DNA of 64,000 nucleotides from NCBI GenBank assembly GCA_030141605.1, contig JAQGDQ010000090.1, positions 474,501 through 538,500 of the forward strand, in the 5' to 3' direction. Positions 38,301 through 48,400 of the stretch are shown here, one piece after another; within the stretch, counting starts at the first letter, position 1, and every line of letters starts with the position of its first letter. The notes under the pieces are model-generated. The model was not told the DNA's origin, did not search any database, and saw only the letters and a list, made by a program, of their open reading frames with translations. The stretch is from Tubiluchus corallicola. Its lineage: Eukaryota > Priapulida > Priapulimorpha > Priapulimorphida > Tubiluchidae. A program made the position numbers and the translations under genes.

Positions 38301-41300
38301 TACATCGATATTAAGGCCCAAGACTATTCAATAAGAACTTTGTAAGCAGCTTACTTAACTTGTTAGGTGTTTGTAGGCAGTAGTGGGCAACTCTGAGTTT
38401 TCTGTAAAACTTCAATTGTTAAGTATCTAGTTTCATATAATCCTACCCGACGGTATGTATTCATACTTGTGTTTAAATTCCAACTTTCCAAGTCCTAACT
38501 GACAATGAATGACGCATGATTGAGAACTTTGTTTTTTTCCACCAATCTGTGTTTGCCGTCACATTTTTTCCTAACTATACCGTCACAGCATTCGATAAAG
38601 ATTTAGTATGATTGCTGACAGAGTGTGTTACTACAGTCAAGACATTGTCTGCACATTCCTCTGCAAAAAACTGTTTGAAGTTCCTAAAATTTGACTTTGG
38701 AAAGGGGGACCGTTTCAAATTGGCTGAAACGTGAAATCAAAGCTGAGAAAAATGGTATAATATTTTGGATGTGAAGAAATGCTCATGTGATATCAAACAA
38801 TTAGTCAATTTAAAATCGAGTGAAAATCGTAAAAATCAATAGTAGGTTACAATTTTTACGTAATATGACCCCATTGTACATCATTTTTATATGATACAAG
38901 ATGCAATGCAACAGTGGTCTTTAACAGTTGGGGACTTGTAACTTCAGAAGCGACACGGCCATAGCTTTAGGTCCATAACATTTTTTGATCTTAGCTAACT
39001 GTTTTAATGGATGTCTCCTCTACCTACCAAATTAGCTATAAAAGTATTTTTTCTTAGTAATTAGCTATAATTGTAGCTATTTACAGTTATCAGTTATAGT
39101 TGTTAGTTATTTCTAGTCCAGACTTCAGGTATGATGTTCAATTGGACCATGCATATGTCTAATACATATCTATGTTCCATGTCTATAAGTTGTCATACTA
39201 TAATAATGTAAACGTTTTTCACATTGATAAGCCTTGCTGGGTGATGTCTTGTTCTGTGTTGTGTTTCTTCCGCTTATGTTCTTTCTTACGCAATTTCTTT
39301 CATCTTGTTATTCAATAAAGCGTTTGACATTGTGTTATAATTAGCCGCACTCTCTCCCGTTATTAACTGGCGCAGCGTTTGGCATTGTGTTATAGGTAAT
39401 AGTACTGTTCCATTATTAACTTTTGCAGCTGATAAAACTGTGTCATAATTATGTCGTACTTAGTGGTACGTTTGACTGGTGCAGCTTTAGTTGACATTGG
39501 GTCGTATTTAGTGATACTTGGCCATTGCTGACTGAAGTTACATCTACGTCTTGACTCCTGGCAAAGTTTGCTTGCAGAGGTACAGGGCACATTTGAAGCA
39601 CACCTCAGTGCACTTTCGGCTAGCGTCCCTTCGTAAACTGAAGATATGTTTTGTATCCCCACTACAAGTCTACAACTAACAACTATTTTTGGCTGCTATT
39701 TAATTCTCTTCCCATCCCCTTTTGGTCCCCCCTCTCTCTCCCTCCTTTCCCCTCTCCTCTTCGTCCCTACCTCCCTCCCCCCTCTGTCTCTTTTATTTTC
39801 TGCATCGACATACAATGCTTTGCAAGTTCATATCATGTTTTGCTGTGTGCCTTCATTGTGTTACCCGCACTGTGCTACTACACCACACTAATTCACGTTC
39901 ACGTTCTAGTTCACGTTAATTAATAAACTTGAATTCTTTAAGCACTTTTTAACATTTTGCTCACACTACTATTTTTTCATGAATATAATATATGAGTCTG
40001 TTTTTTAAGTCTATCTTTATTTTACTAAATTAAAATACCATGTAAATGGTAAAAATTAAACTAAGAACTAAGAAAGACTAGTGGCATGCATTATTAAAAT
40101 ACAAATCCCAAAGAGCATCTTTCCTATTAAATTTATAGTTAAATAACAGTTTTAATTTCGATTTTGTGCTAGCATTTTTGCAGTTTTTCTCACCAGTAGC
40201 ATAATATCTGAATGTTCACCTGTTTCTTGAATAATATTCAAGTATCCACTGATCACAAACATTTAACTTACTGGGGTAATATAAACTTGAAGAAAATGGT
40301 TAAGAAGGAATATGAGCGTTCAGGGGATATATAAGTTGAATTTTCTGCTCCAAGTATTAACCGTTTTTCTTACTTTTCGTGGTACATTATCCGATAATAA
40401 AGACGTAAGCTCTAAAACTGAATTCAACGAATCGATTTGGGTTTCTCTCACTTTTGAGAACCCGCTCTGTTGAGGACAAGTTGCGGGCGTCATCTAGCGA
40501 GGAGGAGATCACATAAGAAAGCAAATGAACAGAGCCTTTATCTACTTGGAAAAACATTTTATTAGTCGTCTTGTCTAACAATTCAATCACAGTACTAACT
40601 ATAAGTTTGCGGCCAATTGTATAAAATGACCACCCAGGTATGTAAAGAAAGAATCAGAAGCCTTTGTTTTTTGGAACAAAAGGTTTCTGAGACAAAAATA
40701 TTTTCTGAGATAAAAATCGCTAATTCGCCCAGCTTCAGCAGATGTGCGTCGTGTAACATTCTGCTATATAATATTTTGTAAAATGAGTACGCTTTGAGAA
40801 GAAAAAGATAATGATGTTTTGGACACGACTTCCCCCATATATAACAAAATGAGGTGGACGATGGGCAAATAGGTAGGTTGTTAAGAAAGGGCGAGAATGA
40901 TATATTCCGAATTACCCAACATGTAATTGTTATATTTTTACTAAAACTATGATTTTGTATCCCTATATATACCAATACAATTTTATATTTTTTATTAAAA
41001 GTGTCATGAAGTGGATTTCAAATTCAATCAATACTAGCTGCAGTATTGCACACAATTAGTGAACTACAGTATAATTCATGTGTAAACCTAACAAACACGT
41101 ACCGTATTTTATTATAATATTATGCAAAGAACAAATTCAATTTTGTGCATATTATCGAGACTTTGGGTAAAGGAGTTGACCGTTGAGGAAGGGGCGCTAA
41201 AAATATTTCTGCCTAGGGCGTCAAACTACCTAGAGCCGGCTCTGTACAGTAACGCCCGCAACGATGACAGAATATGTCAAAGTTCATTAGTGTAAACCTC

Positions 41301-44300
41301 CTGCAGCAAGTACTGCCAAGTTATCAACTGTTACTTGCTGTAAGTCTTAGCGCTGATTGGTTAAATTATCGTTGAACACTGAAATCAATTTCTTCTCTCA
41401 GCTGCTGACGAAATTGAACACTAGTATTGAATTTCCGAGCCCTGGATTTTGCTCTTCGATCGAAATAGTTTTTTATCAAATCAGTTGAATTCGGTTTGGT
41501 TTTAAGATATTTCGCAAGGATATATTACAGGGATACAATTATATTATTTTTTATTAGTTGTGTAACAGTTGACTTCCCAACCTAATAGATGTATGTTACA
41601 CGCAAAATGCATAAGTTTAGATCATTTTTTGTTAAAACCTCTATGTGCTGTTTATTTTATAAACGCATGACAAGATCTTTCTTACAGATATTTAGATACG
41701 TAAAATTCAGTGTGACTGAAAAGAAAGACACGTTTCCACACGTTTTAGCCATAGAGTGGTCTTGTGTAGCAGGAAAAACGTGCACCAGTTGAGATGAAAT
41801 ATTCTCAAAGTTTAACTTTAACTTAGAAATGAAATCAGTATTGAGGGAGAACTTCAATATAATTGCTGCTCACATTAGTACTGTGAAAGTAATGATATGT
41901 TCACTAAAACAGCACGAGAAAATCTTCTATTTTAATTCCCAAATTTAAAAGTAAATAGTTTAAATAAACTTTAAATAAACAAGCTACATCTTCGAACATT
42001 CATTGCTCATGCCACAAAAGATTTATAATTTGTCTTAAACCAAAACCGGACCTAATCTCAAACTGCAGGTCAAACCAATCTACTTTTTAAAATATTGAAA
42101 GGAAACACTATTTTTTTCAATAATGACTTACGTGAAAGAATAATTACCACACAATCACAATTTCACGTTCGCGCCACTAGTTCTTCGTTGTTACAGGCAT
42201 TTCGCCATTCGCTAGTTAGACTGGCACTAGCGCCTGTTTTTCGGAAACGTACAACAGCTCATGCTTGAGCACAACGGTAAATTTGAATTTTGAATTTTAT
42301 CTGATAACTTTCTAGTTTTAGTACAACACACTGAATATCTTAGTGGCACTGTACTTCAAGTTTCGCTTTCGCAAACACGTGCAACACACTCGTGGAATAT
42401 TTTGCTGTTGAAAATTATGTTGGTTTGTGATGTCATAAATAGTTGGGCTCGCCTGCCTTTAATTAAGTTTTTAATCTATAGTTTTATGATCAGAAACGGT
42501 TTTGCAATATTAATTGTGTTAAAATCTATGCTTTTTATCGGATTTGAAAATGTGGAGGTATGTGTGAAAAATCATCCTTTCTTCCTTTAATAGTAGAATC
42601 ATATAAGTAGTCAAAGTTTAGTGCATCTGTAGAGACAAGTCTTGCGTTAAACATGGAATTAAAACTCAAAGATGAACAGGGATTTGTAAAACAAATTTTC
42701 TGTACTGGGGATTTTAAATCTTCGAACAAATAAACTGAATGAAATCTATCTAATTGATTAATTATAATTTTATTTCCTTCACAAAAGTCCATATAAAATT
42801 TAACACATAAAATCAGTGAAATGAAAATTGCCGTAACTAAAATCTAATTGCTAAAAATAAAGATTAAACTAACTGCAAACTCTCATATACAAGCACACGA
42901 TTGTGTTACATGATTATAATTACCTTTATGAGATAATAATTAATTAGTTAATATTTGCATTAAAACACAATCAATGAACAGATAAATTAAAATTATTATT
43001 AAATTCAAGTAATCAAATCGTTAGGTCTACAGAATAGAATTAACTTCGATTTCGCATGCAAAATAGAATGAATGTAATACATATAGGCCTATATATCACA
43101 CACTGGAATGTTCAACAATGTTGATTTTGTGCAACAAACGGAAAATTTCAATAGGCCTAAGAAATCTATTGTAATAGTGGTATTGATATTAGTCATTTTC
43201 ATATAAATATTTTGGAAAAATAACAAATCCCTGTTCGTTTTTGAGTTTTGATTCCATGTTTAACGCAAGCCTGGTCTCTATGGATGTAGTAAACTTTGAC
43301 TACTTATATGGTTCAGCTACTTAGACAAATTATAAATCTTTTGCGTCTTGAGAAGTGCATGTTTGAAGGTGTAGCTTATTTATTTAAGGTTTGTTTAAAC
43401 TGTTTTATTTCAGTTTTGGGAACCAATGTAGAGGATTTTGCGTGCTGTTTTAGTGAATGAATCATTATTTTCGTAGCATTAACGTGAACAACAATTATAC
43501 TGAAGTTTTCCCATATTGCTGGAAATATTAGGAAACGAACTACTATTTTTGTGCTAGGAAATGGTGATAGCTAGCAGTTGTCGAGTTTTTTTGCTGGATT
43601 ACTGCTGTGTTCTACTGCCTTGACCTTGGGCGGATTTCTTTTATTTTAGAATTCTGCCTGGTCAGCGTCTAAAATAGACATAATTGGTGTGTAATATGAT
43701 AATATGATGATTCGTTATATTTCCTGTGAATCGCATCCACAGTGAAGACTTCCAATGTTACTGGTTATATTAATAAACAAATCATTATTTTTACAGCATT
43801 ACTGTGAATCACAATTCGCCGCCAAACAACGGCAATAATAAGACAAAGGATCCAAAAACAGTAGACATCATTAATAACTATTTTCCAGAAAATAGGTGAG
43901 TACGTGCATGTAGTTTATTTTTAGCAATATTTTCGTTAAGGTCACTTTCGTTGCGCCAAATATACAGAAAGAGAAACCCATCTCCAATGACAGGACCTGA
44001 TGTCGCCATCATATCAGGAATATTACTGTAATATTGCTATAAGAAAACTACTGAAGCTACCAAATACAGAACGCAGTCGATTATTACCAGCAATCTGTAA
44101 TGTAACCACACCAAAAATGCAGAATATTAGCAGGTTTATGAAATTTTATGCTAACTTAGTAGTAATAACAACTAGTTAGTATCATGCTTTATAATGAACT
44201 CGGAAATGTCTGTTGCAACTGTTATTGGAATAAACTTGCATTTTCTAAATTATGAATACAGCATTAAGGAAGAAGATTTAATTAATAACTGTGTAGAGGC

Positions 44301-45270
44301 TAAATCAATTACAAAAAGCTTGTTGAAAACCGATTAAGCGAACAAGACGTGGCACATGTATATATGATATTAAAAATTTTGGACAATATGTTTAAACAAA
44401 TTTTGCTATATTCCAATTTCTCACTATGGATTAATAGAAATTATAAAACATAATATATAAATACATAATAATAATAACAATAATAATAATGATGATGATA
44501 ACAACAACAACAACAATAATAAATAAATAAAAATAAAAAATATTATATAGGAAGATTTTATTTAAAAATATCAGTCTAACATGTAGTTGTGCGTTAAACT
44601 AATACCACCCCAGGGCAAGAGTAAACACAGCTACAACGTACAAAAAGGAAGTGTTACAAAACATTTGGCAATAGTAATTATTTGAAATAGTTTTAAAATA
44701 GACATTGGAGGACCATTCCATTTTTGGTGATTATTAATAGTAGAAGATAGCATTATTTTTGTGATTAATGTGGATGTGAGTAGTGTGGATGTGATTAACG
44801 ATGGTTGGATCCATTCTGGGTTAAATTTTGAGTAAAAGATTATGCAGGATGAAATGACTGCTAATTTTGAAAGGTTGGTCGCAGTTTGATTGAAATTACC
44901 AGTTTTATAACCTGTTTAATTTGGTTGTTGTTGTCCCAGAAATGAAACCACGTTTTAATTGTACAGATATTGTATATTTAAAAAGCTTCAATATGGAACA
45001 TCCGAATTTAGTAGTCATTTTGTGACCTGCAACATAAAAGAAAGTGAAAGTTCAGTGTCAGTAATAAAGTGTTGACAATTTTTTCTGTCTAGTACATAGC
45101 AGAAGTATTCGCTGATTAGTACAGTTTGGGAAAGAGAAAGAATTTACCCATAAAGTTCTTATACATTTTTTCTATTTTTTCATATTTTAGTAAAGAAATT
45201 TGTATGCAGTCTCCTTAATTGTACCACGAGCTTCATAATAATAGTAGTAATAATAACATTAACAATAATG

Positions 45271-45305
<35 letters not shown>

Positions 45306-45384
45306 GATAATGATAATGATAATGATAATGATAATGATAATGATAATGATAATGATAATGATAATGATAATGATAATGATAATG

Positions 45385-45426
<42 letters not shown>

Positions 45427-48400
45427 GTAATAATAATAATAATAATAATAGTTTCTTTTTAAAGTGCGCTATATCTCAGCACACTTTACATAAGATACTG
45501 TTAAAATTACATTAAAATAAAAAATAAGAAACGATATAAAATTGAAAACACAATTCGGAATAAGCGGTTCAAACTATAAAATGACTGCACTGTAGACTTG
45601 ATTTTAAAGTGTACCAAAATTAACATAATATAAACGCGCAATATAATCATAATAGTTGCTAAACAAGTGAGTTTAACAAATGCTTCAACTTAACTCAGCT
45701 TTGATGACAACAGAGAGCGCTAGATGGCGGTAGTGTGTTTTTCCTATGCAGCTATTACTATAATGCTGCTGCTGCTACTATTGACTGGCCGAGTATGCTG
45801 GATTACAAATAAGGCGAGTATTTCACACGTTTATGTTAGCATTAGCTATTCCTGGCTTCTAAATTTCTAAAACTTTACCGATTTTGTTAAGGAGGCTCAT
45901 TAATCGATGGCGTTTGATGAGTTTCTCAGAGACTAGTGTTAGGTCCATTTTTACAAAAACTCCGTTGCTTTTCCTTTCTGGTGAAGAGTGTCATAAAAAT
46001 CAGAAAAAAAGATTAAATGAGGAATAATAAAATCATCAACTATTAAAACACACATTTATATGTACTTGTGCTAACTTAAAACTCAAGTGATCCATCATTT
46101 TTGGACATCCTGTCGAATCGATTTGCAGTTGGTCAGTGGTCACCACGTATCGACGGAAATCTTTAACTTCAACGGAAAGGCGAAAGCTTCTGTGAAGCTA
46201 CAGTGTTTGCAAAGCGGGTTAGAAAAAATTTAACACCTCACATACCTAGTAAAATCTCTTTGAGGATGCGATCATTTCACGCTTGGGCGCTCCCATTTTG
46301 AAAGACTAATGACGTCATTCTTTAACTAAGTGCAGCACACCATCAGTTACTGTCAAGTTTAATAAGATTTTGCATAACGTTATAGATAGCTAATTTTGCG
46401 ATGTTTTTGCATTGACATTAAGAAAGTTGCCCAGAGAAGTCTGAATTTTTAAGCCACAACGCGCTTATGAAAAGTCCACCAGCTACATCACTGTAAATTT
46501 CTTAAATGGTGGCTAGTATCACGCCTGTTAATTTCTTTCCTGCGGTAGTATAAATTTAATTCATCCTTCATAGACAATATTTTATTGTATTTTTAATCGA
46601 TAGCAGTAAAATTATTGCTAGAATTGTCCCTCAGCCTGAAGTATTTTATAGCCAAAATCGCCAGCAAGTCGATAGTAATCTTGTAAGCATGCAGATGCGT
46701 ATGCAAAATGCTGCCGAAACATAAAAGTTATTGAATGATTTTAAACTGGTGTCGATCTGGCAATCTGTTTGCAGTCATTCTAATGTAACTGAGCGCAAAG
46801 ACTGGTGAGTGTGTGATATAAATAGTCTGCGTGGCAATTAAATATTTACAAAAAAGGAAAGCTGAACGACAGCAGCTATGTTTCCCATGCAAACTGCCAG
46901 GTGGTGCAATATTATCTGCATTTATTTGCACCTTAGTGACAACTAAATCAGTGAAAATTGACACTTAATTAAAGTAATGTCAAGTTTCTGAGTAATCAGT
47001 CATTTTGGGTCATGTACCGAGGAGTTTCAGCAAAAATTAATTCGAAATATTATAGTCGTTGTTATATCCCAGCCTCGGTATTATTATATTCTTGTAAAAT
47101 TGATTTTTTGTTGTTTTTTTGCATACATTCATATATGGGCGTGTATGTTCTGCACACATTTTTATATTATTTGATATAGTGTTATGTGTGTAGTATTATT
47201 ATATATCGCCTGCATGTTTGTAATATAGAACTTAGTTCTGCAATAATTCAATTCAATTCAATTTTTCAAATTCCACAAGATTTTTCTTGTCTAAAAGGAA
47301 AAAAACTGTGAAATGAACTTACAGTTATTGCTGCTGTTACTCCAAACCAAACTGTTACTGCTGTTACTGCTAACTACTACTACTACTACTATTACTACTA
47401 CTACTACTACTGCTGCTGCTATACTGTTGCCGGTGCCACTGTCGCAGCTACTGCCACTCGTTCTGCTACTACTATTGCTGTTACTAGCGCTACTTATATT
47501 GTAGCAGTTACTGCTACTAATGTATATCTTGCCAGTTTAAAGTGAATTTACGTCCTTTAGAGATTGTTCCTTCTGCCAAGGCTTCTCGGTGAACCAAAAG
47601 TCACACTAACTAAGCAACTAACAGTTGTACGTTTCGCGTAGGTTGTGTCTCCCTGTGGATGACAACTTCTGATGCTGCACTTAGTTATTAACAAAATGAA
47701 GTTAAAAAGCGCAGGTGACCTTTATACTCGTGGGTGGTTCGCTTATAAACAGTTCCTCCAGGGATCCTTGAAGAGGCGGCCAGGTTGCATAAGCTATGAG
47801 CGTGTGAATGAGATCACACAGCGCTGGCTTCAGCTTCAACTGCCTACTGACTTCAGCTTCAACTATCAAATCAGACCTGAAGTCAAGCGATAATCTCTCT
47901 TCGCAACCATTTTTCTTGAAAAACACTTTAGTCGCATTAAATTTTCGCTGATCGTGAGATTATGTCGAGTGTGAAGATCAGAATAAGTTGCCGTCTATAT
48001 CGACAAAATGTCTAGAAGTTTTATCTCTACAGTAAGCGCCGTCAGAGAAGATTTCCGCTATTGCTGTCTATATCGACAAAATGTCTAGAAATTTTATCTA
48101 TACAGTAAGCACTGTCAGTGAAGATTTCCATCATCGACAATGAAAGAATTGATGGGCTATCATTGTGCTGTCTAAAAGTCTTCTCTTTTATGGTCAATGA
48201 AACGACGAACATAAACAGTGATTTAACTCAAAAATATAAAAACTTGGTGGTGCATGCAAGGACGACCATGGGAGAAATTTAGCCGGCTACCGAATTGTTA
48301 ATAACATGCTGCTCCCCAAAAATGCACGAAATCAAGTAGCTTAATTTGTAATTTTTTTATTGCTTAATTTAAGTTATTAAAAGTCATAGTTCACTATTGA

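Noticed and set aside
45219-45515. Asn-Asp repeat protein
   Set aside because: The frame is kept open only by the 6-bp repeat period.
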